The notes: generated from the sequence alone by a model not told the origin. Positions 42,187 through 51,735 are shown, counted from the first letter of the stretch. The stretch is DNA of 64,000 bases from an uncultured Clostridia bacterium (GCA_947630115.1 CANRGG010000003.1:21234-85233); one strand, 5' to 3'. A program made the numbers and translations.

Positions 42187-42726
42187 ATGAACAAGAAAGT
42201 TTTGATCATTTCGTCGAGTTTTCGGACGAAGGGCAATTCGGCAAGACTTGCCGAAGAATTTGCGAAGGGCGCGTCGGAGGCGGGAAACGAGGTCGAATTT
42301 GTCTCCCTGCATGACAAAAAAATTGCCTTTTGCCGGGGCTGTCTCGTCTGCCAAAAGACGAAGCGGTGCGCGATCTTGGACGACGCCGATCTGATCCGCG
42401 AAAAAATGCTGCATGCGGACGTCTTGGTCTTTGCAACGCCCGTCTATTATTACGGGCTGAGCGGACAGCTCAAAACGCTGCTCGATCGCTGCAATCCGCT
42501 CTACTGCTCGAACTATCGGTTCCGCGAAATCTATCTGCTCTTTGCGGCGGCAGAGGACGACGAGGACGTGGCGGACAGGACGCTGAAAAATTTAGACGGC
42601 TGGGTGGTCTGCTATCCCGAGGCGCACCTGAAGGGTGATATCTTTTGCGGCGGCGTGAACGACGTCGGCGACATCGAGGGAAATCCGAGGCTCCAAGAAG
42701 CCTATGAAATGGGAAAATCGGTCTGA
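42187..42726 (+). CDS. NADPH-dependent FMN reductase / iron-sulfur flavoprotein-like
   Basis: 179 aa flavodoxin fold: ISSSFRTKGNSARLA binds FMN phosphate; CRGCLVCQKTKRCAILDD resembles the cysteine motif of iron-sulfur flavoproteins; TPVYYYGLSGQLKTLLDR. Probably an electron-transfer or quinone/azo-type reductase. Last gene of the plus-strand unit. Confidence 0.85.
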   Translation: MNKKVLIISSSFRTKGNSARLAEEFAKGASEAGNEVEFVSLHDKKIAFCRGCLVCQKTKRCAILDDADLIREKMLHADVLVFATPVYYYGLSGQLKTLLDRCNPLYCSNYRFREIYLLFAAAEDDEDVADRTLKNLDGWVVCYPEAHLKGDIFCGGVNDVGDIEGNPRLQEAYEMGKSV

Positions 42727-42794
42727 ATTCCCCCTCTTGGGGAGAAAAATCAGGCGACAAGAAAATCAGACGCGAGAAAATAGAGCGGAATAAG

Positions 42795-42827
42795 GCGGCG
42801 CGGCGGACTTTTCGTCCGCCGCGCCGC
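42795..42827. terminator. Strong bidirectional terminator between convergent operons
   Basis: Perfect 14-bp stem GCGGCGCGGCGGAC / GTCCGCCGCGCCGC with loop TTTTC; followed by ATTTTC on plus and preceded by TTATTCC on the minus strand. Separates the flavoprotein gene from the end of the polysaccharide operon. Confidence 0.8.
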
Positions 42828-42902
42828 ATTTTCAAATTGCATTTCCTTTCAAATCACATTATCTTTCCAAAAGGCACATTTTCCCCGCGCTTTCTCAAAC
42901 CG

Positions 42903-43823
42903 TCATTCCCTTTCGGACAGGACAAATTCGATCGTCTTTTGGATCCCCTCTTCAAAACTCGTCCGCGCAAGGAAGTCCGTGTCGTGGACCAGTTCCGAGG
43001 TGTCCGCCTGCAAGTGCATGACCTGCCCTTCCCCGTAAGGGATCGCACCGAGCTCGATCAGCCGCTCCGCATGCAGAGAAGTAGCAAGGATCTTGATATA
43101 TTCCGCGAGCGGCCGTGCCTCGCCGCTCCCTAAAACGTAAGTTTTGCCGTCTTTTCCGCGCTCGCCGACAAGTCGGAGCGCCTCCGCCGCGTCCGCGCTG
43201 TACAAAAAGTCCCAAATCTGCTCGCCGCGGGTAAATTTCGCGCTTTCGCCCCGCCGAAGTTTTTCGATCGCCGACATGATCATGCTCTGCGCCCCGTCGC
43301 GCGGGCCGTAAACGCTCAAAATCCGCACCCAGATGTGCCGAAGCCCCAGCTGCCGCGCGCGCAGTCTCGTCAGCTGTCCCGCGCAGAGTTTTGCGATCCC
43401 GTAGCCGGTTTCGGGAAAGGTGGGCGTGTCCGGCCGCAGTGCGCCCTCCACCCTTCCGTATTCCGCCTGCGAGCCCGCGCCGACGAACGTCCCGCAGCCG
43501 AACCGCTTTGCAAGCTCCACCGCGTCCAAGGCGTATTCGACGTTTTTCGCCTGCCGCTTGGCGTCCTGTCTGTCCGCGCCCGCCGTTCCGTCCCAGGCGA
43601 GATGATAAAAGACGTCAAAAGTCTTTCCCGTATCGTTTTGCAGCGTTTTCAGCTCGTCGAGGGCACAGAATCGGACCGTGACCCGGCGGTCATTTTCCAA
43701 AAACTTATTGCGCGGCGAACCTTTCCGAAGAAGGACGAGGATCTCCGTGCCGTGTTCCGCCAGTTCCCCGATGAGCGCGCTGCCAATCGCGCCCGTCGCC
43801 CCCGTGATAATCGCACGTTTCAT
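42903..43823 (-). CDS. NAD(P)-dependent epimerase/reductase (extended SDR)
   Basis: 306 aa. N-terminal GATGAIGSAL nucleotide loop, catalytic YGIAK, SVYGPRDG. Last gene of the polysaccharide operon, overlapping the HAD gene by 4 bp. By position it could reduce the keto group of a C-branched sugar (the role of YerF in yersiniose synthesis) or epimerize a nucleotide sugar; the sequence alone does not decide. Confidence 0.82.
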   Translation of the reverse strand: MKRAIITGATGAIGSALIGELAEHGTEILVLLRKGSPRNKFLENDRRVTVRFCALDELKTLQNDTGKTFDVFYHLAWDGTAGADRQDAKRQAKNVEYALDAVELAKRFGCGTFVGAGSQAEYGRVEGALRPDTPTFPETGYGIAKLCAGQLTRLRARQLGLRHIWVRILSVYGPRDGAQSMIMSAIEKLRRGESAKFTRGEQIWDFLYSADAAEALRLVGERGKDGKTYVLGSGEARPLAEYIKILATSLHAERLIELGAIPYGEGQVMHLQADTSELVHDTDFLARTSFEEGIQKTIEFVLSERE

Positions 43824-44500
43824 TTTGTTCCCCCCGTCTGTTCTTCGGTCCGCAAAAGCTCCGCGATCTTGCCGGCGCTCTCCGCAACGAGGACCGCCCC
43901 GGCACGCTCCGCCTCCGCCCGGCTTGAAAAGCCGTAACCGTAGGTCACGGCGAGAAGATCCATGCAGAGCTGCCTTGCGCCGTTCGCGTCGTGCACGCTG
44001 TCGCCGATCATCACCGCCCGCTCCTTTTGGACGCCGCTCTTTTCAAGGCACATGCCGATGATGTCGCTCTTTGTCCGCTTCCCCTCCGCGTCTGCTCCGA
44101 AGATCGGCTCCGCATAGCGGTCAAAGCCGAAATGCCGCAGCAGTTTCAGGGCATAGTCCTCCCGCTTATAGGTGGCGACCGCGATCTTCATGCCGCGCCC
44201 TTTCAGTTCTTCGAGGGTTTGAAAGATCCCCTCGTAAGGCTTTGCTTTGAGAAGGTCCTCCTCGCTGTAACGCTTGCGAAACGCCGCCGTGACCGTTTGG
44301 AGCGCCTCCCCTTTCAAGCCGAAAATGCGCGCGAAGGAATCCGAAACGGGCGGGCCGATAAAGGATCTCAGCGTCTCGGCGTCCGGCATGGGCAGGGAGA
44401 ACTGCTCCACCGTCCCTTTCGCCGCCTCGAAGATCCCCTCTCCCGTGTCGAGCAGAGTGCCGTCCACGTCGAAGATCGCAAGCTCGTACCGCTTTGTCAT
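43820..44500 (-). CDS. HAD-family phosphatase (phosphoglycolate-phosphatase-like)
   Basis: 226 aa. HAD motif I FDVDGTLLDT, motif II VATYK, Lys in GKRTKSD, motif IV MIGDSVHDANGA; helical cap of subclass I. Overlaps both the aldolase gene and the SDR gene by 4 bp, so it is probably a step of the same pathway, for example dephosphorylating an aldolase product or substrate. Confidence 0.85.
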   Translation of the reverse strand: MTKRYELAIFDVDGTLLDTGEGIFEAAKGTVEQFSLPMPDAETLRSFIGPPVSDSFARIFGLKGEALQTVTAAFRKRYSEEDLLKAKPYEGIFQTLEELKGRGMKIAVATYKREDYALKLLRHFGFDRYAEPIFGADAEGKRTKSDIIGMCLEKSGVQKERAVMIGDSVHDANGARQLCMDLLAVTYGYGFSSRAEAERAGAVLVAESAGKIAELLRTEEQTGGTK

Positions 44501-46113
44501 TTCCGCGCCCCGTCGAAAATGCTTTCGGTCACAAATTCAACGCGCAGATCCTTCGCTTTGAGGCAGAAATCGCGGAACATCTCCAGGATCTCCGCATTGA
44601 GCTCGTCCCATTTTCCGTCCGATTTCAGGATCGGCAGAGAGGGATCCGCATAACTTTCGGCATATTTGTGCTTGAAGCCGTCAAATCCCGCGATCGCAAC
44701 CTCTTTCACCTGCAATTTTTCGAGCAGGCGCAGGGTCAAGATCACGGCGTTGTCGAAATGCTCCCAGCCGCGTTTGACGATCCGGTCGAAATTGATGACG
44801 ATCTCGCGCCCGTCCCCCTCCGTCTTGACGTTGGAGAGCAAGATCTTTGCGGGTTTTTCGAATTCCTCCCGGTAGCTCGTCCGCGCATAGTCGTATCTCG
44901 CGCGGTTGGTCAAAATAAGATAGTCGAGGGCATAGCGCGCGTTCACGGCGTTCACCCCGAGAACGATCGGGCGCCTCTCCTCGATGAATTTTTTGATCTT
45001 TGGTTCCTCGTCGATCGTCGATCTTCCGGGCGCGATCAAAAGTACATTTTTATGCCCGAACGCCTTTTCCAACGCCGACATCCCCTCTTTATCGTTCACG
45101 ACGCGGCTCTGGTTTTCCAGATATTTGCTTTCGAGAAGGTCATAATCGTAATGGCGGCGCTCTTCGGGCGAGAGCGAGCCGATGATATTGCGCATATCCC
45201 TCGCGTTCGTGCGGTGATTTTTCAACAGATAGGCGATGTTGTTCACATGGCAGCAATACATTCCTGCGATGAAATAGGGAATGGAATACCCCCATTTGAA
45301 ATTTTCGAGGAAGGGCTGCATGTAAACGTCGATCGCGTCCATGATGACGTTCATGTCGTAGTTGGCATGATGTTTGAGGTTGAGATAGTTCGCAAGCAGC
45401 TCGGTGGTGGTGTTGCCCGCCCCCCGTCCCATGCCGCAGAGGCTCGAATCGACCACGATGTCGCGCGCCGAGCCGCACAGAAGCTCGATAAAGCGCTGGG
45501 TCAGGGAGAAGGAGAGCTGCTGGTTATTGTGGGAATGGAAGCCGAGCTTGATCGAAGGATCGAGCCGTGCGTCCAGCACTTTGACGATACGCTCCACGTC
45601 CTCATGATACATGGCGCCGAAAGTGTCCACGACGGAAAGAGATACCGGCCTTGCCTCGTTGATACAGTCCGCAAGCTCTTTTAAGTCCTCGTCCGAGTAT
45701 TGCAGGGTGTTCGCCGCCTGGAAAAAGACCCGGTAGCCCTTTTTGGCGATCTCCTTGCCGACTTCGATCCCCTCCCGGAAGTGGGCGTACGGGAACACGA
45801 CGCGGATGGCGTCAATGCTCTTCCCGTCGCAGGGCGGCAGCGCGGAAAGATCGTACCGGTCCCAGTCGATCATGGCGACAAGGAGCGATCTTTGGCTCTT
45901 TTTCCCGAGATAACGTTCGAGATCGGAAGGGACGTGGAAATAGCTGCACCCCTCCCTGTGCGGCGGATCTTTCAGCCAGCCGCATTCCACAATGTCGACG
46001 TTCGCCTCCTGCATTCTGCCGATGATCCCCTTGATCGCGGGCGTTCCGAACTCGGAATTGACGATGTATGCGCCGTCGCGCAGCGTGCAGTCCAACAGTT
46101 GAATTTTTCCCAT
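44497..46113 (-). CDS. Two-domain DRE-TIM aldolase of a polysaccharide cluster
   Basis: 538 aa. N-terminal HMG-CoA lyase/4-hydroxy-2-oxovalerate-aldolase-type TIM barrel (about 1-300): LLDCTLRDGAY with catalytic Arg-Asp, and metal motif GFHSHNNQQ. The C-terminal part (about 330-538) begins FGHKNVLLIAPGRST and resembles a Rossmann/DUF115-like domain. Family members perform aldol or Claisen chemistry on 2-keto acids; single-domain forms are about 300-350 aa. It follows the TPP enzyme by 12 bp and precedes a phosphatase. Proposed role: make or cleave a 2-keto acid feeding the TPP enzyme or the sugar branch; unproven. Confidence 0.78.
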   Translation of the reverse strand: MGKIQLLDCTLRDGAYIVNSEFGTPAIKGIIGRMQEANVDIVECGWLKDPPHREGCSYFHVPSDLERYLGKKSQRSLLVAMIDWDRYDLSALPPCDGKSIDAIRVVFPYAHFREGIEVGKEIAKKGYRVFFQAANTLQYSDEDLKELADCINEARPVSLSVVDTFGAMYHEDVERIVKVLDARLDPSIKLGFHSHNNQQLSFSLTQRFIELLCGSARDIVVDSSLCGMGRGAGNTTTELLANYLNLKHHANYDMNVIMDAIDVYMQPFLENFKWGYSIPYFIAGMYCCHVNNIAYLLKNHRTNARDMRNIIGSLSPEERRHYDYDLLESKYLENQSRVVNDKEGMSALEKAFGHKNVLLIAPGRSTIDEEPKIKKFIEERRPIVLGVNAVNARYALDYLILTNRARYDYARTSYREEFEKPAKILLSNVKTEGDGREIVINFDRIVKRGWEHFDNAVILTLRLLEKLQVKEVAIAGFDGFKHKYAESYADPSLPILKSDGKWDELNAEILEMFRDFCLKAKDLRVEFVTESIFDGARK

Positions 46114-46125
46114 AAACGTGTTTCC

Positions 46126-47922
46126 TTATTTCAATTCTTCCGGCAGAGCGGGCTTTTCTTCCTCGCTCAAAAACGGATACATATCTTCGAGCGAGGGCGA
46201 GACGATCGTGCCGTCTGGCAGCTGTTTCGAAGAGAGTTTGGGCGCAAAAAACTGCATTTTGTCAAGGACGACTTCGAGCATCGCCGCTCCGTCGCAGTCC
46301 AGCCAGTCCCGCAAGACCTTTTCGATCTGTCCATGTTCCGAAACTCGGAAGAACGGGAGCCGATAGGCATAGGCGATCCGCTCCGCTTCGGGGAAGGAGA
46401 CGCCGTCGTTCTCCCCGACGCCGCAGAAATTCGCATGGAAGGAGTTGGTCTGCGTCTGGCGGATGGAATGATATCCCTCATTGTTGAGCCAGACGAGCTT
46501 GATCGGAAGTTTGTTCGTGACGAGAGTCTGCAGCTCCTGCAAGTTCATCTGGATGGAGCCGTCCCCTTCGAGGCAGACGACGCGCCGCCGAACGCCGGAC
46601 ACCGCCGCCCCGATCGCCGCGGGCAGACCGTACCCCATCGCCGCGCTGCCCGAATTGGAGAACATCCGCTGCGTGCCCCGCGTCGGAATGACCTGGAAGG
46701 CGCAAACGCAGGCCGTCGCGTTGGAAGCGGCGACAAGCTCGTCGTCGGAGATCGCCTCGCCGAGTTTTCTCATAAAGACATAGGGATTGACGGGCGAGCT
46801 CTTTTTTTCGTACTCGGGAAGGTCTGCGGGATAGGCAAACGCCGTCTTTTTCGCCCATTTCAGCCAATTTTCGTGGCGCGGCGCATAGGGTTTTTCCAAG
46901 AGCGCGGGCAGAAATTCCCTCAGATCGGCATGGATCTTGAGATCGACGTGCAGCGTCGGCTTTTCAAGCTCCGCCTCGTCGATGTCCACCGCGGCAAGAT
47001 AGGCGTCCTTTGCAAAATTTTCCCAATTATAACTGATCTGGCGGATGTTCATGCGGCAGCCGAGCGAGAGCACGAAATCCGCCGCCCGCAAGACGAAATT
47101 TCCCCCGCGCGTGCCGACCGTGCCCGGCCGCCCGCAGCAGCAGGGATCCTCATCTTGAAGAAGATCGTGCGCGTTCCACGCCGTGCAGACGGGGACGCGG
47201 AGCTTTTCCGAAAGCGCGCGGAACAGAGGGATGGCGTTTGCAATGCGGATCCCCTCGCCCGCCAAGATCACCGGGCGCTTGGCCGCAGAGAGCCGCCGCA
47301 AAAGCTCCTCGAGCTGTTCCCTGTCTGGCGCGGGCGGAAGCTCGCCCGAATCTTCCGACTCGTCATAGGCGATCAGATCGTCCGTTTCGATCGTCGCCGA
47401 CTGCACGTTGATGGGAATGTCCAGCCAGACGGGACCGGGCCGTCCGTGCAGGGCGAGATAGAGCGCCCTTTCGAGATGATAGCGGATCGTCAGCGGGTCG
47501 GTGACCATGACCGCGTACTTTGTCATCGTTTTGGCGCAGGAGACGATCGGGAACTCCTGATCGCCGAGCTGGCGCAGCTTTAAGTCGGGACAGCTTGCAA
47601 CCGTCGTCGAAAATTTCACCTGTCCCGAGATCACGAACATCGGGATGGAGTCGAGATACGCCCCCATGACCCCCGTGAGGGCGTTCGTGCCGCCGGGGCC
47701 CGTCGTCACACAGACCGAGCAGATCTTCCCGCTCGCGCGCGCATAGCCCTCCGCCGCGACCGCGCAGGCCTGTTCATGGTGGTTGTAGACGACTTTCAGC
47801 CCTTTGCAGTGGCCGAACGCGTCGTTCAAAAACATAGCGCCACCGCCCGTCACGCAAAATTGGTGGGTGATCCCGTTCTTTACCAGAAATTCCGCCATGT
47901 AATCCGCAAGTCTTTGTTTCAT
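46126..47922 (-). CDS. TPP-dependent enzyme of acetolactate-synthase/YerE type
   Basis: 598 aa from the ATG at 47922 overlapping the rfbH stop (ATGA); the longer ORF start is rejected. Catalytic Glu in NHHEQACA, TTGPGGTNALTG, FAD-domain centre, TPP motif EGDGSIQMN...WLNNEGY. In yersiniose A synthesis YerE, an acetolactate-synthase homologue, adds a pyruvate-derived acetyl unit to C4 of CDP-3,6-dideoxy-4-ketoglucose. Being directly coupled to rfbH, rather than to ilvC or amino-acid genes, makes that type of sugar C-branching the most likely role. Confidence 0.8.
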   Translation of the reverse strand: MKQRLADYMAEFLVKNGITHQFCVTGGGAMFLNDAFGHCKGLKVVYNHHEQACAVAAEGYARASGKICSVCVTTGPGGTNALTGVMGAYLDSIPMFVISGQVKFSTTVASCPDLKLRQLGDQEFPIVSCAKTMTKYAVMVTDPLTIRYHLERALYLALHGRPGPVWLDIPINVQSATIETDDLIAYDESEDSGELPPAPDREQLEELLRRLSAAKRPVILAGEGIRIANAIPLFRALSEKLRVPVCTAWNAHDLLQDEDPCCCGRPGTVGTRGGNFVLRAADFVLSLGCRMNIRQISYNWENFAKDAYLAAVDIDEAELEKPTLHVDLKIHADLREFLPALLEKPYAPRHENWLKWAKKTAFAYPADLPEYEKKSSPVNPYVFMRKLGEAISDDELVAASNATACVCAFQVIPTRGTQRMFSNSGSAAMGYGLPAAIGAAVSGVRRRVVCLEGDGSIQMNLQELQTLVTNKLPIKLVWLNNEGYHSIRQTQTNSFHANFCGVGENDGVSFPEAERIAYAYRLPFFRVSEHGQIEKVLRDWLDCDGAAMLEVVLDKMQFFAPKLSSKQLPDGTIVSPSLEDMYPFLSEEEKPALPEELK

Positions 47923-49265
47923 CTTCCGATCGCCTCCCGAATGCAGTTTGCCATATAGAGGATCATCTCCTCCGTCATGCCGGGATAGACCCCGACCCAA
48001 AAGGTATTGTTCATCACAAAGTCTGTCTGTTCGAGCCCCCCGACGACGCGGAAGCCCTCATTCCGCTTTTTGAGCCCGTCAAAACAGGGGTGCCGCAGCA
48101 GATTTCCGCTGAACAGCAGCCGCGTCTGGATGTTTCGCTCTTCCAGATACCGAGTGACGGCGTTCCGGCTGACCCCGCTCCCCTCCTTCAGGGAGAGGAC
48201 AAAGCCGAACCAAGAGGGCTCGCTGTTTGCCGCGGGCTCAGGCAAAAGGAGTTTGTCCTCCGTCCCCTTCAAGGCGTCCCGCAGAAGCTGCCAATTTTCG
48301 CGGCGGCGTGCCGTGAACGATGGCAGTTTTTTGAGCTGTTCGCAGCCGATCGCAGCCTGCAAGTCGGTCGCCTTCAGATTATAGCCGAAATGGCTGTAAA
48401 CATATTTATGATCGTATCCTTCGGGGAGCTCGCCATGCTTCCCCTCGAAGCGTTTCCCGCAGAAATTGTCCTGCCCGGAAGGACAGACGCAGTCCCTGCC
48501 CCAATCGCGGAAGGAAAGGAGCAGGCGATTCAAAAGCGGATCGCTCGTATAGACGCAGCCGCCCTCGCCCATCGTCATATGGTGCGGCGGATAGAAGCTG
48601 CTCGTCCCGATGTCCCCCCACGCGCCCGTAAATTTGGTGACCCCGTCCAGCGTATAGGTACTTCCGAGCGCGTCGCAGTTGTCCTCGATCAGCCAAAGCC
48701 CGTGTTTTTTGCAAAACCGGGTGAGAAAGGCAAGGTCGAAGGGATTGCCGAGGGTATGGGCGAGCATGACCGCCTTGGTCTTTTCGGAGAGGGCGCTCTC
48801 GAGTTTGGAGACGTCCACATTGTACTGCGGGACGGTGACGTCCACAAAGACGGGCACCGCGCCGTAGCGGAGAATGGGCGAAACGGTCGTGGGAAATCCG
48901 CAGGCGACCGTGATCACCTCGTCTCCCCGTTCGATCCGTCTTGTTCCGAGCTCTTCCGCAGTGAGGGCGGAAAAGGCGAGAAGGTTTGCCGACGAGCCGC
49001 TGTTGACAAGACGGGCGAATTTGACGCCCAGCCATTTTGCGAAGTTTTGCTCGAATTCCTCGGAAAATCTTCCGGCGGTGAGCCAGAAATCGAGCGCGGC
49101 GTCGGTGAGGGCGCGCATTTCCCTGTCGTCATAGACCCTTGCGGCGTAGGAGATCCGGTCCCCCGGCTCAAAGGGTTTTTTCTTTTCCCGGAAGGCGTGG
49201 TAGAACTCCCCGACCATATCCTCGATCTGTTTCCGCGCCTCTTCCTCGCTCATATTTTCAAACAT
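47919..49265 (-). CDS. rfbH: CDP-6-deoxy-4-hexulose 3-dehydrase (E1, RfbH/AscC type)
   Basis: 448 aa aminotransferase fold in which the usual PLP lysine is His: SSFYPPHHMTMGEGG. The iron-sulfur cysteine motif RDCVCPSGQDNFCGKRF is complete. The enzyme uses PMP and a [2Fe-2S] cluster to remove O3 of CDP-4-keto-6-deoxyglucose, with a separate reductase (E3). No E3 reductase gene (AscD/DdhD) is in the window. Its product is the precursor of 3,6-dideoxyhexoses and of yersiniose. Confidence 0.93.
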   Translation of the reverse strand: MFENMSEEEARKQIEDMVGEFYHAFREKKKPFEPGDRISYAARVYDDREMRALTDAALDFWLTAGRFSEEFEQNFAKWLGVKFARLVNSGSSANLLAFSALTAEELGTRRIERGDEVITVACGFPTTVSPILRYGAVPVFVDVTVPQYNVDVSKLESALSEKTKAVMLAHTLGNPFDLAFLTRFCKKHGLWLIEDNCDALGSTYTLDGVTKFTGAWGDIGTSSFYPPHHMTMGEGGCVYTSDPLLNRLLLSFRDWGRDCVCPSGQDNFCGKRFEGKHGELPEGYDHKYVYSHFGYNLKATDLQAAIGCEQLKKLPSFTARRRENWQLLRDALKGTEDKLLLPEPAANSEPSWFGFVLSLKEGSGVSRNAVTRYLEERNIQTRLLFSGNLLRHPCFDGLKKRNEGFRVVGGLEQTDFVMNNTFWVGVYPGMTEEMILYMANCIREAIGR

Positions 49266-50241
49266 CCGTTTCCTCCTCTTCGGAATTTCCGAAGTTTTCT
49301 ATGAGATAGCGATAATACGTTCCCTCTCGTCCCATCTCTTCCTCGGTGAACCGCCAATTCAGCTTATGGAGTTTCGCATTCTCCAAAATGATATCGAAAA
49401 TCCTTTTGTCGAAATTTTTCAGCATATGATCCTGCAAGGAAAGAATGCTTTCATTTCCGTAAGGAACGATCTTTTCGAAAATTTCCGGATAAACTAGAAT
49501 TGCGATCTCGGTTAAGTCATAATATAAAAGATAATCGCAGATATCGCGCTTGTCTTGCAGATAGCGATAGAGAAGATCCCGCACAAGGATCAAAAATTTA
49601 TGATTCGAACGGGCATGAAGATACCAATTTTCTGTCCTGACGGGGCTTGCCCAAGTTGCGGGAAAGAGCGTCTGGAAGAAAAAGAGATCGTCCTTCAACA
49701 TATAATCGGGAAGGTCTCCGTCGGTGCAGAGAATGGTCGCGTCGATCCAGGTGCCGCCGTATTTGATCAGCAGCTCCAACCGGATGAGATCGGACAAAAG
49801 CTGCACGCCGATCTCCCCCTTTTCGAAACGGGCAAGGATATCTTGGGGCAGAGTGACGTAATCCTTGTAGGTGTTCCGATCCAGAAAGACGATCTCATAG
49901 TCGTCCCCGAACTTCTCGACGATGGAGCTATGGCAGACTTTGACAAGCTCGGGCGCGTTTTCGAGCCCTTGCCACCAGAGCCCCCAAATGACCTTCCTGT
50001 CCTCATGGGGAAGGCTCCCGTCCGCTCGATCGAGCTCTTCTTTCCTTTGCAGAGCGAATTTCAGGTACCGTTTTTTCAGTTTTTCGATGATCAAAGCGCG
50101 GATCAGCTGCATATGCAGATTGGCGAACCGGCTCCTCTTGTCCTCATCCCGGCAGAACAGATTTCTCCACACTTTCAGAAACAGCGACCAACCGAGCACT
50201 CCGCCCGCGCGCCGCTCTTTGATCTGTTTCATGCGGTTCAT
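49258..50241 (-). CDS. Capsular polysaccharide glycosyltransferase (Caps_synth/TcdA-like DXD)
   Basis: 327 aa. KVIWGLWWQGLENAPELVKVC start of the catalytic domain, DLIRLELLIKYGGTWIDATILC with the D-x-D-like metal site. Typical of polysaccharide synthesis proteins that transfer sugars or sugar phosphates. Overlaps rfbH and wzx by 4-8 bp. Confidence 0.85.
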   Translation of the reverse strand: MNRMKQIKERRAGGVLGWSLFLKVWRNLFCRDEDKRSRFANLHMQLIRALIIEKLKKRYLKFALQRKEELDRADGSLPHEDRKVIWGLWWQGLENAPELVKVCHSSIVEKFGDDYEIVFLDRNTYKDYVTLPQDILARFEKGEIGVQLLSDLIRLELLIKYGGTWIDATILCTDGDLPDYMLKDDLFFFQTLFPATWASPVRTENWYLHARSNHKFLILVRDLLYRYLQDKRDICDYLLYYDLTEIAILVYPEIFEKIVPYGNESILSLQDHMLKNFDKRIFDIILENAKLHKLNWRFTEEEMGREGTYYRYLIENFGNSEEEETDV

Positions 50242-51731
50242 TCCTTCTCCCTCCGTGAAAACAATTTATGTTTGAGTTTCTCCAGTATGTCGAGCGAAAA
50301 GTGGTCGCGCAGCAGCAAAAGCCCGACGCCGTAAACGAGCGTTCCCGCGCAGCCGATCAGCAGAAATTCCCAGACGGAATAATGCAGGAACCGTTGCAAA
50401 AGGAACATGGCGCCGAACGAGAAGAGGGCGCAGGGGAAATATTTCCAGACCGATTTCAATGTTTCTTTCAAAGACAGCTTCCCTTTCCCGAACGAAAACG
50501 CCGCCATGACGAGGAAGATCGCCGTTTCGGTGATCGCCGTCGCCACCGCCGCGCCGACCGCGCCGTATTTCGGGATCAGAAGCAGGTTGACGAGTACGTT
50601 CGCAACCGCGCCCGTCGCCACCGCCGCCGTCCAGAACTTCTCCCTGCCCATGACGATGAACCGGTCCCCGAGCACGATGCTGTAACCGCTGAAAATCAGG
50701 CGCACCGACATGATATACAAAAGCAGCGGCACTTCAACGTATTCGTCGCCGAAAAACCAAGACGAAAAATTCTTCGAGAGCACGAAAAATCCCGCCGCCA
50801 GGAGCAGCGAAGTTAATGAGACATATTGAAAGCTCTTATAGGTATGCCGGTTCATCTCCCCGATGTTGCCGCTCTGGAAGTCGGCCGTATTGCGTGAGAG
50901 CATGACCGAAGAAAACAGGGTCGTGATCATCTGGGCCACGCTGTTGATCCGGTACGCCTGTTCATAGCAGCCGTTGTCGTAGTCCGGACGCTGCGAAAGC
51001 CAGCCGATCATCGTCTTGTCGAACGTCGTGAAGATGGAGGTGACCATCATCGGGAAAAAGATGATGAGCGCGGGCTTGACATGGCGAAAGATCGAGCGGA
51101 AAGACAGCTTCCCGCACCTTGTGAGCCGCCTGAACAGCGGAACCCACATGATGAGGTTGGAAAGCAGAGTGGAACCGCTCAGGCATAGCGCATAGATCCA
51201 GGTATCCGCTTCGGTTTTGACGAACAGAAAGACGCAGACAAGTCCCGTGAGCCGCAGAACGATGGTCCTGAGCGCAATCGCCCTGAAATTTTCCTCTCCC
51301 ATGAAGAAGAACTGAATGTCGAACACGACCGCCACGACCTGCGCGGACATGATGAGCATGAGAAGATCGTACTTCTCCCCGAAGCCGACCGAAAACTGCA
51401 CCGAATACAGAACGCCCAATGCCACAGCGGTGAACAGGACGCGGACGATACAGATCTCCCAAAAGACCTCCGACTTCTTTTCCTGATCGGAGCCGCAGGC
51501 TGCGATCTCCCGCTGTCCGTACACGTTGAAGCCGAGACTTGCAAACATCGTGAAATAGGTGATGATCGACGTGACATAGCTGATCTGCCCGTTCCCCTCC
51601 GGTCGCAGCACGCGCGAAAGATAGGGCGCGGTCGCAAGCGGGATCAGAAGCGAAAGGACCTGACTGATAAAATGATAGATGAAATTTTTTTTGATGCTGG
51701 CCTTTTTCGTCAGCGCCTTCTCCTCTCCCAT
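50238..51731 (-). CDS. Wzx-type oligosaccharide flippase
   Basis: 497 aa with about 12-14 hydrophobic helices, starting KNFIYHFISQVLSLLIPLATAPYLSRVL, the signature start of the polysaccharide (PST) exporters. Flips undecaprenyl-linked repeat units across the membrane for the Wzy polymerase. Confidence 0.9.
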   Translation of the reverse strand: MGEEKALTKKASIKKNFIYHFISQVLSLLIPLATAPYLSRVLRPEGNGQISYVTSIITYFTMFASLGFNVYGQREIAACGSDQEKKSEVFWEICIVRVLFTAVALGVLYSVQFSVGFGEKYDLLMLIMSAQVVAVVFDIQFFFMGEENFRAIALRTIVLRLTGLVCVFLFVKTEADTWIYALCLSGSTLLSNLIMWVPLFRRLTRCGKLSFRSIFRHVKPALIIFFPMMVTSIFTTFDKTMIGWLSQRPDYDNGCYEQAYRINSVAQMITTLFSSVMLSRNTADFQSGNIGEMNRHTYKSFQYVSLTSLLLAAGFFVLSKNFSSWFFGDEYVEVPLLLYIMSVRLIFSGYSIVLGDRFIVMGREKFWTAAVATGAVANVLVNLLLIPKYGAVGAAVATAITETAIFLVMAAFSFGKGKLSLKETLKSVWKYFPCALFSFGAMFLLQRFLHYSVWEFLLIGCAGTLVYGVGLLLLRDHFSLDILEKLKHKLFSRREKE

Positions 51732-51735
51732 TCCC

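Noticed and set aside
45700-47583. 627-aa plus-strand ORF
   Set aside because: Antisense to the TPP enzyme and aldolase genes, whose motifs are clear.
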